Below are positions 1 to 8,736 of a stretch of 10,692 bases of DNA, one piece after another (the stretch's first letter is position 1; every line of letters starts with the position of its first letter). Origin of the DNA: Podila epigama (Eukaryota > Mortierellomycota > Mortierellomycetes > Mortierellales > Mortierellaceae). The translations under genes and the position numbers were made by a program. Location of the stretch: NCBI GenBank assembly GCA_015679605.1, contig JAAAVE010000889.1, forward strand, positions 1,704-12,395, written 5' to 3'. Below the pieces are notes generated by a model, which saw only the letters and a program-made list of their open reading frames with translations, did no database searches and was not told where the DNA came from.

Positions 1-110
1 TGGTTCATGAGCAGTGTTGGTGTCCCGTCGTTCTCCTGAATGATTGAGGCTCCTAATTGCTTGTTCTAAAACCCTATTTTTATGTTGTTATCATAAACTC
101 TGTCTATTAG

Positions 111-622
111 GTTATGGCACCATTACGGAACCCACCCCTGGTTGCCAATGAGGCAAACGAGATGATTCTCGGAGAACGAGCTGTCATTATCACAAAGAAA
201 AAGATTCAAAACATGTTCAGGATCGCTCTTGACAATGGTAAAGGACAGATATATGTACATGTTTCTATTGAGAGACTCGCACATACTTCCATTTCAGAAT
301 CCTGGATATTAACATTAATTGTGTCCAAATGTCTTTTTTTTTTCTTCTCCTTCAAGGCCATGACGCCATAGTCCTCTCTGCGTTTGGTTGTGGTCGACTA
401 CACAATCCTCCAGAGTCTGTGGCTAGGATATTCAAGCAAGTCATCCGGTCCAATTACATGGGCGGTGTCAAGAAGGGTCGAACCTTTGCCGAGATTGTGT
501 TTGCAATCACACCGTATCAAAATCTAGAAGACCCGACCATTAGAGATACTTACAACTTTGATACCTTCAAACGCGTCATGGAAAGCTCAGATGAACTCTC
601 TGAGGACGAGTTGGATCTTTGA
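111..622 (+). CDS. TIGR02452 / microbial-type PARG-like protein, 3' part (5' end outside window)
   Basis: This is the C-terminal part of a protein I assign to the TIGR02452 / PF10021 family (microbial-type poly(ADP-ribose) glycohydrolase fold, formerly DUF2263). Two exons are visible: about 111-237 and 357-622. The intron at 238-356 begins GTAAAG and ends CAAG, and joining its ends gives DNG-HDAIVLSAFGCG, the family's conserved 'Gh..lvLgAfGCG' strand. NPPESVARIF and VFAI follow, both typical of the family C-terminus, and then an acidic tail (SSDELSEDELDL). The exon starting near 111 follows a TATTAG acceptor and an in-frame TAG, so the coding sequence continues upstream through an intron. The ATG at 114 is therefore probably internal. 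Family members are inferred to hydrolyse ADP-ribose linkages, but the catalytic GGG/QEE region lies outside the window, so activity cannot be judged here. Confidence 0.82.
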
Positions 623-860
623 ATAATTGTATAATACAGTGCACAACATCTAAAGCCGACACACACACAAAAAAATAATAACACAATTAGACATGGGGAA
701 AACTACTAGAGATGTTCCTTTGACAGTGGGGTTTTAAAAATGACTACGCTGAACGATAGTTGAGAACTCCTCGATAGATCAGTGTAGTCCGAATGACGAA
801 AGGACGAGTAGCTCAGGAATAGTAGGTCGGCACTGGTGACCGGCTTCAATATGAAAGGTT
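623..860. other. Intergenic stretch after the PARG-like gene
   Basis: This AT-rich stretch holds a short (AC)n run near 660-668 followed by A-rich sequence, which is a plausible 3' UTR and polyadenylation zone for the upstream gene. Reading frames on both strands are short, and no domain is recognisable. Homology to the F-box/LRR gene begins only near 860. Confidence 0.4.
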
Positions 861-1055
861 CAGCCTTCTTGTCCCCAAACTCGACATATCCAAGTGATGT
901 TTTGAAAAGCATCCAGGATATTCACAATGCGCTGAAGAGGCACTGGTCGGACCCTGCCAGCTCGAGACGATCACCCTTAAGGCTACAGTGTAATATGGCT
1001 TGACTACCTGCCCCTTGTCCTGCAAGGGCAAGGTTTCGGAGAGCACTTGTTTCTT
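860..1055 (+). pseudogene. Decayed F-box/LRR gene fragment, duplicate of the gene at 1364-2760
   Basis: This stretch is recognisably a diverged copy of 2370-2565 in the next gene, on the same strand. Shared blocks include the LRR-like PSCPQTRHIQ (live copy SSCPELRRLQ), then HPGYSQ followed by EEALVGP (live copy YPGYSQ, DKALVAR), and finally CPLSCKGKVSEST (live copy CPSSCKGKISQSA). The copy cannot be read through. A one-base length difference near 890-905 changes frame, and the later frame has stops at 895-897 (TGA) and 991-993 (TAA). About 15 bases are missing relative to the live copy between the PGYSQ block and the SCKGK block. I see no F-box part upstream, so this is a 3' remnant. It most likely arose by tandem duplication within an F-box/LRR family and has since decayed. 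Confidence 0.75.
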
Positions 1056-1363
1056 TAGGCCTTCGTTCCACATGCTTACACTTACGTTCAAACGTGAACT
1101 TTTTAGAGAAACTTGTCGTGATTTTTTTTTTTGTAACCGAGTTTTGCGTTCAAAGTTTGATCACATTGGTATTTACTACCAAAAGGTACCTTAAAGGGCC
1201 TTACCTTTTGGGCTCTGATTTGCCACCTGAAAATTTGGAGGCAAAAAGTAATAAACTTGTTTGTTCATCTTTCCCATCAAATCATCCAACATCCAAACAT
1301 CCACCATTCCATTCCATTCCAAAAAAAAAAAAAAATAAGCAATTCACCCTCTTCCCAAGAATA
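1056..1363. other. Intergenic stretch with inverted repeat and (ATTCC)3-A15 tract
   Basis: No gene is recognisable. The stretch contains a T-run near 1122-1133, a 10-bp perfect inverted repeat at 1179-1188 / 1202-1211, a TC/CA-rich segment ending in ATTCC three times (1306-1320), and a run of 15 A (1321-1335). It may include the promoter of the next F-box/LRR gene, but I see no convincing TATA box. Confidence 0.4.
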
Positions 1364-2760
1364 ATGTCACAAACGTGTTGCAGACACCTGAATTGGTCTA
1401 TCGCATTGGATGGTCTCTCCCTTTCAGGTGTACATCCGATTTTCCTCCAGATATCTTCTCGTGCATCAAAGTCTGCCGGCTCTGGCGTGATGTTTTGACC
1501 CCTTTACTCTGGATGGTTTTTGCTGACAAGGATGCTTGAAACCTGAAGATTCCAGAAGCGGTCTTTCAGGCCAACAGCAAGTACATTCAATATATGGACA
1601 TCAGTACTTCGAAATATGTTGCCGCTCCGCAAATTACCAGGCTGAAATCCTTGAATCTGCGTTTGTCTGACAAGTGCCTGAACGAACACTCCCAACTTTT
1701 GAACGCGAACCCAGGCTTGTCTTCAGTGTCCTTGTGCAAGTACAGTGACTGTGTATCGGTGCAAGCGGACGATCTTCTGGCCCTGCTCAAACCTCTGACA
1801 GCCCTACAAAGGCTGACCCTTTTTGGACACTTACCGTTGCAGCCTATCGTCTTGAAGAATCTCCTCGGCAGCCATCAGCATCTGCAATTGTTGGGCCTGC
1901 ATGCTGGTACTTTTAAATCGGACCCCCATATTGATGACTGGGGCACATACCCAAGCATGAAGAATTTGAGCTTCCAATGTGAGCCCACATACCTTTTCCG
2001 TCTTCTCCAACATTGCCCAAACGTGGAAACTCTGGACATTCAGGTCTATTATACCGACAATTATGAGGGTCCGCCACAAGTAGCCATGTTAGCCCAGATC
2101 CTACAGGAGCACTGTCGGAAAGTGAAATCCCTCTCACTTGGCTGCGGGTTTTCCACAAAGGCTATACCTTCATCAACGCTCGATTACCTTCCTGTCATCC
2201 AAGCTACCAACAATCTCGTCACACTACAGCTGTCAATGCAAGAGGACTTTTCTACGATTATGTGTGACGCTCTACTCCAAGGAAGTGCACACTCACTTGA
2301 GGGTCTGTATCTTGATTTCCAGGGCAAGTCGGCTACTAAAGCGTCCATTATTAGTGCAGGGACGGTTCTGTCATCTTGTCCCGAACTTCGACGTCTCCAA
2401 CTTTTTTTTAAAAGGTATCCAGGGTATTCACAAATGACAGACAAGGCCCTTGTCGCTCGACCATGGATATGTAGCAAGCTCAAGTATCTTGCCCTATGTG
2501 CTAAATACTTAAACCCGCGCTTCTCGAGTTGCCCTTCGTCCTGCAAAGGCAAGATATCACAGAGCGCTTGCTCCATTGAAACTGCATATGCATCCGATAT
2601 TGAGAAGCAAGGATGGAAGATTCAGAATCCTTACAACCAGTCCTTCCATCTCGCACCATCTCTTCAAAAGCATCGTGCAGCGGTATTGACAGCGGCTTAT
2701 GCTTTAGAGCATATTACCACGATAGATCTAGGATTTTGTCGATACAATCGTGTTCAATGA
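1364..2760 (+). pseudogene. F-box/LRR protein gene, apparently disrupted (LRR part open 1594-2760)
   Basis: F-box/LRR proteins recruit substrates to SCF ubiquitin ligases, with the F-box binding Skp1 and the LRRs binding the target. One frame encodes an F-box-like start, TPELVYRIGWSLPF (from about 1384), then FSCIKVCRLWRDVLTPLLW (about 1456-1512). The same frame continues into NLKIPEAVFQANSKYIQYMDIS and a long LRR array (for example LKSLNLRL, LQRLTLFG, LQLLGLHAG, VETLDIQVYY, VKSLSLG, LRRLQLF). A TGA at 1537-1539 interrupts the frame between F-box and LRRs, and no GT/AG pair could splice it out. The best start, ATG at 1364, is in another frame, which suggests an indel near 1366-1384. The LRR part is open from ATG 1594 to TGA 2758-2760 (388 codons) and could still be translated as an F-box-less fragment. 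An AATAAA lies just after the stop (2763-2768). Sequence error is the alternative explanation for the breaks. Confidence 0.72.
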
Positions 2761-3132
2761 TCAATAAAGGGTAGATATTTTTTCTTATTTTCTTGATTTC
2801 CAAGATGGATGGGTACCGAATTACAGTATAAGACTTTAAACCATGAGTTTAAAGCTTCCGGCCGTGGCCGAGGGAAAGAATAAAAGAAAGTAAGACAGAG
2901 ACAGAGAGAGAGAGAGAGAGAAATGTAGGAGAAAGGGAAAATGAAAACGCCTCTTGTGGATGATGATTGTTTCTTTGAACTGCTGAGCCATGGTTTCACC
3001 AGTCCAATTACCGTCATTTTGTTTCCCAGGTATCCAGGATCTCTGTATGTTGTAGTTATCACCTTCGTTTAGCTGTTCCTGACTTTGGCATGCATGCTTT
3101 CCTTGACGCGACATGGTGATATCTTAATTTAT
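2761..3132. other. Intergenic stretch with purine-rich (GA)n microsatellite
   Basis: The stretch holds an AATAAA at 2763-2768 and a GA/AGAC repeat at about 2893-2922 inside a purine-rich segment, 2870-2960. On the minus strand an open frame of 92 codons starts with an ATG in fair context at 3112-3114, but I recognise nothing in it, and its C-terminal half is only the translated (CT)n repeat. I do not call it a gene. Confidence 0.4.
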
Positions 3133-3146
3133 TTGCCACGTGGCAA
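3133..3146. promoter_or_regulatory. 14-bp perfect palindrome with CACGTG (E-box/G-box) core
   Basis: TTGCCACGTGGCAA is perfectly self-complementary over 14 bases and centred on CACGTG. CACGTG is the established core site of bHLH factors such as the fungal Cbf1 and Pho4 types. It lies 196 bp upstream of the COQ9 start codon and in no recognised gene, so I infer a promoter element for COQ9. I noticed no other CACGTG in the window. Confidence 0.5.
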
Positions 3147-3341
3147 TGCATAGGATAGAAGCTGCTTCGGCCCTATTTTGTGCCGTCTTCAGTGCACATT
3201 ATTGAATTCTTGATACCCCTTAATTTCCAAAACCAGTTTTCCGGGAAACCTTGGGCGGATGCGAACAAAACAGGCAAAAGGGGTTTATTGTTTGTTCAAT
3301 TCCGTACAAGTTTTTTAAATCTCTCTCAGCAAAGTTTTACA

Positions 3342-4718
3342 ATGTCAATGCTCCATCGCGCAGTCTTTCGCCAGGGGGCAAGCACACTTTTGCGTCAGTC
3401 CTCTCGAGTTTCGACTCGTTCGGTCTACCCAGTAGCAACTCGTTCATTTACAACTACGATCAATGCAAGGTCAGAATCTCGACCAAGGTAACATGAATGG
3501 GAAAGTGGCGAAAAGGCTCTCAAGAGACCTAGAAAAAAAAAACGAAAAGGGTTGTGAAGCGAGCGTTTGGAGGAAAGTACTACTACTTGAAGACTTTATC
3601 ACTAACGGTTTATAAATGACTTTAATTTTTGTTGGAACAATTATTCAGCGATACCGCGTCCACGGATAACACATCTGGTTCAACATCGACGACCCAGGCG
3701 GCAGGAGCAACGACAGGACGTGGAGCAAAGACTTCTGAGGCGATTTTGAAATCAGCACTGACCTTTGTTCCTCAGTATGGATGGACAACAACCTCCATTG
3801 CAAAGGCAGCAGAGTCAATGGGTTATCCTTCTATCATCCACGGCATGTTCCCTAACGGTGGTGCTGACTTGATCGAGTACTTTTTGCAGGACTGCTTGGA
3901 CAGACTGCCACTTGAGCTGGAAGGTCGAATGGAAGGGTAAGTAACAAACAAAACACATAACAAATCTTGGCCAGCCCCGTTTTCTTTCTGCGAATGGTAG
4001 GTTTCTTTGTTCAATGGATGATGTTACTAAATCCAACATTTTACGACCTTCGTCTTTCTTTGTTTTAGATTGTCGACATCCGAAAAGGTGCGCCTTGGAG
4101 TCTTGACTCGTTTGGGCATGATTGCTCCTTATGTCGATCGTTGGCCAGAAGCGTTGGCCATTATGGCTCAACCAAGCAACGTTGCCATGTCTTTGAACCA
4201 CTTGGCCAAGATTGTTGACGAGATCTGGTATCTCGCAGGAGACAAGAGTGCAGACGTATGAATCGTATTTTTTTATGAGTTGTTTCATTCTTTGACGCTC
4301 GGCTGTGTATCCATGCCAGGGAAAAAGCATTATAGGACAAAAGAAAACGTACAGTACCTTGACTCATTCCTCTTTTATTATTTTGGGACTATAGATGAAC
4401 TGGTACACGAAGCGTGCCTCGCTTATGGGTGTCTACACAACAACAGAGCTCTACATGACCACAGACAAGACAACCAACTTTCAGGCAACACAAAAGTTTT
4501 TAGACCGCCGCTTTGAAGATGCTGCTGCCGTTGGCAAGGCTTCTTCTGAGGCCATGCAGCTGGCCGAGTTTGGTGCAAAGTCGGTCCTCGGTCTCATTGC
4601 CTCGGTAAATAGAGTGCAACCTTTTTTAATTGCAAATAACTTTCTTCTTCTGTGCCAGCTTCTAACATCCATACTCTTGCTCATTTATACATTTTTATAG
4701 AAAGGATATCGTATGTAA
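3342..4718 (+). CDS. COQ9: Ubiquinone biosynthesis protein COQ9, mitochondrial (5 exons, complete)
   Basis: COQ9 is a lipid-binding, TetR-like-fold protein of the mitochondrial matrix side of the inner membrane. It presents coenzyme Q intermediates to the hydroxylase COQ7 within the CoQ synthome. Proposed exons are 3342-3487, 3649-3936, 4069-4255, 4395-4604 and 4701-4718, totalling 849 nt and 282 residues, with all introns GT-AG. Residues 1 to about 45 are rich in R, S and T and lack acidic residues, as in a mitochondrial presequence. Residues about 78-145 form the TetR-like helical part (ILKSALTFVPQYGWT). Exon 4 opens with the family signature MNWYTKRASL, with WYTKRA at about 210-215, followed by YTTTELYMTTDKT and FLDRRFEDA. 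The C-terminus is GLIASKGYRM. The ATG at 3342 is the first in its frame and has A at -3. The first donor is the weak GTAACA; an alternative donor at 3470 keeps the frame and removes six residues. Confidence 0.93.
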
Positions 4719-4879
4719 TCTCCAAAAACCTCAAGAAGCCCAAGCCCATTTTTTTTTTTACACTCATTCACTGCATTCACATCATGAAATACACAACAGC
4801 AACGCAATTATCGATAAATAATCACTTTCTTTGAAAGATTGTTGTGATGAATGAGATGAATATGCAAATGTTATTTTTT
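4719..4879. other. Convergent 3' intergenic gap between COQ9 and SURF6
   Basis: Only 161 bp separate the two convergent stop codons. The gap holds a T-run at about 4749-4760, ATAAATAA near 4814-4821 and further AT-rich sequence, consistent with overlapping or abutting polyadenylation zones. No gene is seen. Confidence 0.5.
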
Positions 4880-6775
4880 TTACTTCTTTGATTTAGATGA
4901 CTTTTTGCCGTTCTTTCCTTCAAATCCTGCGCGCTATTGACAAGGAAATGAAAAAGAAAAAAAAAGAAAAAGAAAACGTTAGTTCACGATGATAAAGCAG
5001 ATAGGCATTGGATGTGGATCAACAATCATTCATCAAGGACAGGAACATAAAGTATGTGAATGAAAGAGAAAATGGGAAAATAAGAAAGAAACTTACTGCT
5101 TTTGGCTTGCCTCCCTTGTTGCCCTTGTTAGCCTTCTTGTCGCCCTTCTTGCCCCTATCCTTGGCAGCGTCGATACGGGCCTTGATGTTCTCTTCACGCT
5201 TCTTCTGCTTTTGATCCTTGGCCTTGGAGATAGTCGACTTGCGCTCACTCCACTCCTTGGCGCTCTTCTTCTTGAATGTCTCCTCCCTCTTGATTGTCTT
5301 CTTAAGCAGCTTGACGTCATCCTTGACCTTCTCACCGTGCGCCAACTGAAGCGCCTTCTTCCAGGTATCCTTCTCCTTCAAAGCGTTGGCTTTTTCAGGG
5401 TCAGCAGCCTCCAGTGCAGCCAGCTTCTCCTTATGAGCCTCCACCATGTTGAGCTGAGCCTTGGCATCAGTGGGACCCTTCTTCTTCTTTTGAAGACCAG
5501 AAAACTCAAATTTGCTGAAACGGACCTCACCCTTGTCGTTGATCGACGAAGCGGAGGGCCGGCCACCCGCTGTTGATGATGCACTCGTGTCCTGCTCCTT
5601 GACCACAAGTCCCTCCGATCCTCCAGCAGCACGCTTCTCCTTGGCCAACTTTTGCGATGCCTTCTTGTCCTTTTTCCTCTTGAGTCTCGCCTCCAAAATC
5701 GCTTGTCGAGATGTGGGCTTGTTGGTTGGGTTAGCGGAAGGGTCTGTGGCGCCACGACGTCCACGGAATTTGGCGAGACGCTCCTCGAGCTTGGCGCGAA
5801 GTTCTGTGATGGATTTAGGGGCCTGGGCAGGCGTCTGGGCCACATTGTGTACCTGGGCAAGGAGACCCTCAAAGTTGTGTGTTGAAGACTTTGTGATCAC
5901 GGGTGCCTCAGAGTCATCCTCGACAATATCCTCGTTATCAGAATCGACCATGTTTGCATCCTCGTCATCTTGGTCGTCATCGCTACCGTTATCGTCGCCC
6001 TTGGCCAGCATTTCGGACTGGATTTCTGCGATCGTCTTGTTGTTTTCAGGATCGAGCTAGGTTTTTTTCCAAGGAAAAGACATTCAGTGTTAACAAGATA
6101 CGCACACACACACACACAAATAAGGGATCTACTGAGAAGCAATTGATAGAGTAAAAGAGAAAGAGAGAACGCCTGTGATTGTCTGTGAATGTATGTGCGG
6201 AGAGAGATGGAGATGGAGAAAGAAGTATTACCTTTGCCTTCTTGGCCTTCTTTGAACGATCCTTGATCTCCTGTTTTGGTGCGTTTCTCTTTTTGTTGTG
6301 TTGATATTTCGAGTTCTATGGAAAGCCGTAGTAGAAGCAACAACATGAATTTTTTAGAATGCTTTGACCATTGCAAAAAAAGTTTGTCTGTTCAAACTGG
6401 AATTCTGGAAAACAAAAAGACGATCGATACCTGTTCTTCTTCTGTCATGTCCTTGGTGATGTAATATTGAGCTGGGATCAGCTTCAGGAGCGAATCGAAA
6501 GAGCTCCCATGAGCCTTGATACGATCCTGAAGAGACGTTCGTGAATATGTCGTCAAAGAGTTAACAAAAAAAAGAGAAAGATAGAGAGGTGTATATTATT
6601 GGTTAACAGGGTGTATGGCCACACTTCTCTTCACCATTGTGCAAAAACACAATCACGCTGAACTGTCTCTTTCCATCTGAGACACAGTGTCTGGCGAAAA
6701 AAGAAAGAAAGATGGATGACAACAGAAGAACGATCGACGCACCTCCAGACCATCAACCTCAAATGAGTTTGCCAT
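4880..6775 (-). CDS. SURF6 / Rrp14-like nucleolar ribosome-biogenesis protein (5 exons, complete)
   Basis: This belongs to the SURF6/Rrp14 family, nucleolar RNA-binding proteins needed for pre-rRNA processing and ribosomal subunit assembly. Reading the minus strand, exons are 6775-6743, 6526-6431, 6270-6232, 6056-5097 and 4933-4880. All lie in phase 0 with GT-AG introns and sum to 1182 nt (393 residues). The N-terminus, MANSFEVDGLEDRIKAHGSS, then FDSLLKLIPAQYYI and a basic linker into LDPENNKTIAEIQ, fits the SURF6 N-terminal domain. An acidic block follows at about 77-106, then SITELRAKLEERLAKFRGRR at about 138-157, as in Rrp14. The conserved C-terminal SURF6 domain starts near GEVRFSKFEF (232-241), followed by a long Lys/Glu-rich helical region. 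The last exon gives RAGFEGKNGKKSSKSKK; the family-typical 'R.GFEG' supports the TAG acceptor at 4934-4935 over the nearby CAG, which would be out of frame. Confidence 0.93.
6103..6118. repeat. (CA)8 microsatellite in SURF6 intron 3
   Basis: An uninterrupted CA run lies inside the SURF6 intron 6057-6231. On the coding strand it reads as GT and lies between branch-like and acceptor sequence. Confidence 0.8.
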
Positions 6776-7368
6776 GTGAATGTGAGTGATGAAGCGGGAG
6801 TGAAGGATGGGTGGAATGAATGGGCAGAGAGTCCTTTGTTTTGTGAGTTAGCCACTTTGCCCTTTGTCGGTTTTTTTTTTTTTTTTTGTCCTTCAATGTA
6901 AATTGTAGTAAACATGCGCAAGCCACCCATTTAAGATAAACCGTCACGACGCGTCAAAATTTTGTGAGATAATTTTTTTATCTTGATTTGGAGAGCACAC
7001 ATTCAACAATACAATAGACAAAAAAAAGACAATTCAACAATGAAAAGAGTCAAAGGCAAGATGGTCTGGACTGAAGAGGCGAGCGCTGCAAGACCATAGT
7101 CAGGCTCCCTCTCACCCACACAAAACACATTACACAAGACTCGTGCGCGCAGGGACAGCAAAAACAAAATCATGGCACATGAGACCCCACTCCCTGGAGG
7201 ACCGCGCCCTGCACGCGAACAATATATGCAACACGGACGGCAACTTTTTGGCGCAAACCGATTCTAGGCTTGTGCAGCAAAATTGGGGGCAACCACCTTC
7301 CAGTTCGGAAACATAGGATGGGCGTCAATGCACAAAAGTTCGGCCTACATCGACGGGCCGAGTACAGG
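6776..7368. other. Divergent promoter region between SURF6 and the first ML-like gene
   Basis: This stretch separates two genes that point away from each other. Near SURF6 it is plain AT-rich DNA with a 17-base T-run (6871-6887). From about 7080 it becomes GC-richer (7140-7220 and 7310-7365) and leads into a TATA box. I found no open frame with family resemblance and no RNA gene. Confidence 0.5.
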
Positions 7369-7376
7369 TATATAAA
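7369..7376 (+). promoter_or_regulatory. TATA box of first ML-like gene
   Basis: TATATAAA lies 94-101 bp before the ATG at 7470. The intervening sequence becomes CT-rich towards the ATG, as in strongly expressed fungal genes. The paralogue at 10407 has a TATA box at almost the same distance, which supports the call. Confidence 0.65.
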
Positions 7377-7469
7377 GCATTGGGACCTCCCTGCTCAATA
7401 TAACCTGAATCTCAAATTCTCTATTTCCTTACTTACATCTATCATCCCTCTTCACAATTCTTACCAGCC

Positions 7470-7922
7470 ATGAAGTTCTTTGCTGCTGTCGCCGCTCTCG
7501 CTGTCGCCGTCCTTGTCAAGGCCCAGATGCCCCCTGTGTATGACTGTTCTATCGGCCCCACCGACCTGACCATTACCTCCTTCACCTTGGCTCCTTACCC
7601 ATTGTGCATTAACCAGATGGTATGTGCCTCGGGCACTGGTATCCTCTTGAACCCTGTCATCGCTCCTGCCAAGCTCGCCATCTCTGGCAAGTACCTCGGC
7701 CGTGTTGTCTACACGGACAACCAAGATTTGTGCGCCATCACTGCCGCTGCTGGCCAACCTTGCCCCATCCCGGTCACGGTTACCTCGATCACTGCCTGCG
7801 TGCTCGTCAAGCCCACCGCCCCTGCCAATGTCAATGTGCAGTTGACTGTTCAGGCCATCAACGGCAACAACAACGTACTCTTCTGCCAGGCCGCTACCGT
7901 TGTGGCCACCAACTGCGCTTAA
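7470..7922 (+). CDS. Small secreted cysteine-rich ML-domain-like (lipid-recognition) protein, copy 1
   Basis: The single-exon product has 150 residues. Residues 1-18 or so are a signal peptide (MKFFAAVAALAVAVLVKA). The mature part carries DLTITSFTLAPYPLC, GKYLGRVVYTDNQDLCAI and PCPIPVTVTS. I read these as an MD-2-related lipid-recognition (ML) domain, the fold of fungal phosphatidylglycerol/phosphatidylinositol transfer proteins and NPC2, whose typical 'dlC......CPi' motif is present. Cysteines are at 26, 46, 52, 88, 98, 110, 139 and 149, suggesting up to four disulphides. No catalytic residues are expected. The inferred role is binding or carrying a lipid or sterol in the secretory pathway or outside the cell. 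Codons are strongly biased to C-ending forms (GCC, GTC, CTC, ATC), unlike the F-box gene, which suggests high expression. A paralogue lies about 2.5 kb downstream. ML membership is a motif call; a lineage-specific secreted family is the alternative. Confidence 0.85.
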   Translation: MKFFAAVAALAVAVLVKAQMPPVYDCSIGPTDLTITSFTLAPYPLCINQMVCASGTGILLNPVIAPAKLAISGKYLGRVVYTDNQDLCAITAAAGQPCPIPVTVTSITACVLVKPTAPANVNVQLTVQAINGNNNVLFCQAATVVATNCA

Positions 7923-8105
7923 GCGGTTCAGGAATATTTTTTCAGTAATGGGGTTATAGGACGCTTCCTAGGTTGTGCTGGATTTTTTCTTGCTCGACCA
8001 GAGGGTCTCCTCATTTTTTCTATATATTGCCGAATATATCTCGTTGATAGCACTAGCAACATTATCAAAAGTTACAAAAAAAAAAGAAAAAACTCTCTCA
8101 ATAAA
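7923..8105 (+). other. Likely 3' UTR of ML copy 1 with candidate poly(A) signal
   Basis: After the TAA the sequence is T-rich and without coding signal. An A-run (8076-8085) and an AATAAA at 8100-8105 are candidate cleavage/polyadenylation elements, about 180 nt after the stop. Confidence 0.4.
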
Positions 8106-8736
8106 ACTTAATAACGCGCGACTCTTTTGCAACAGCACTGTAATGATTCACTCCGCAATCTCGTTGCATATGCCCACTTGGTTTACACAACTCATGGAGG
8201 AAGAGGTGTAATGCATGTTATTTGTTTTTACTGGGAGGAGGAGGGATTGTTTATTTGTTTTTCTTGTGTCTTCTGTCATTTCCACATTTCACATTACGGT
8301 GCGCATTTCGCCGCGTATTTTTTTTTCTTCCTTCGTTTTTCTTCCTTTTTTCGTTCATAGATACGATATGGGCCTTGACATCAGCGAAGATGAGTTCAAC
8401 ATTTCGATGACTGACAGTCCAAGCTATCATAAGCAGTTGTAGTAAAACCAAGGAAGTGAAATGCCGCCATAGTATTATCATTCAACATGAAGACTTTGCT
8501 CTGTTGACAATGGCGTTGCTTTGTTGTAGCGCAAACGATTGTGGTCACATGGAAACAAAAGTATATAGATTCCGACAATAGGAGAGAAGCAGCAGGAGGA
8601 AAAGAGAGGACTTTTTTTTTTGCCGTAAAGTAGAAACGGCGTTGACAATGGAATAATTGAGGGTACAGTATGTTAGGGGCAACTTGTTCGTCGTTTGTCG
8701 TCATTGAAAGCTTCCTTCTCCACAATTCCATGCCCT

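Noticed and set aside
114-116. ATG at 114 as the start of the PARG-like protein
   Set aside because: Family conservation begins immediately around it, and it follows an acceptor-like TATTAG. The catalytic part of the family would be missing, so it is taken as internal to a longer gene.
706-1091. Minus-strand frames 912-706 and 1091-846
   Set aside because: They run antisense to the F-box/LRR relic and have no family resemblance. The plus-strand similarity to 2370-2565 explains the sequence better.
3815-4330. 171-codon minus-strand frame across COQ9 exons 2-3
   Set aside because: It overlaps conserved COQ9 exons and introns on the other strand and has no recognisable domain.
4741-4834. Short plus-strand frame after COQ9
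   Set aside because: It begins in intron 4 of COQ9 and reads into AT-rich 3' sequence. The splice to 4701 with stop at 4716-4718 gives the better C-terminus.
5211-6060. Long plus-strand open frames (for example 5512-6060 and 5211-5576) opposite SURF6
   Set aside because: They are antisense shadows of the Lys/Ala/Glu-rich SURF6 main exon. Their Leu/Ser-rich products match no family, and the minus-strand gene model is complete and conserved.
7461-7757. 98-codon minus-strand frame opposite ML copy 1, with a similar frame at 10368-10661
   Set aside because: Their similarity to each other is a by-product of the two paralogous plus-strand genes. The plus frames have signal peptide, conserved cysteines and TATA boxes.
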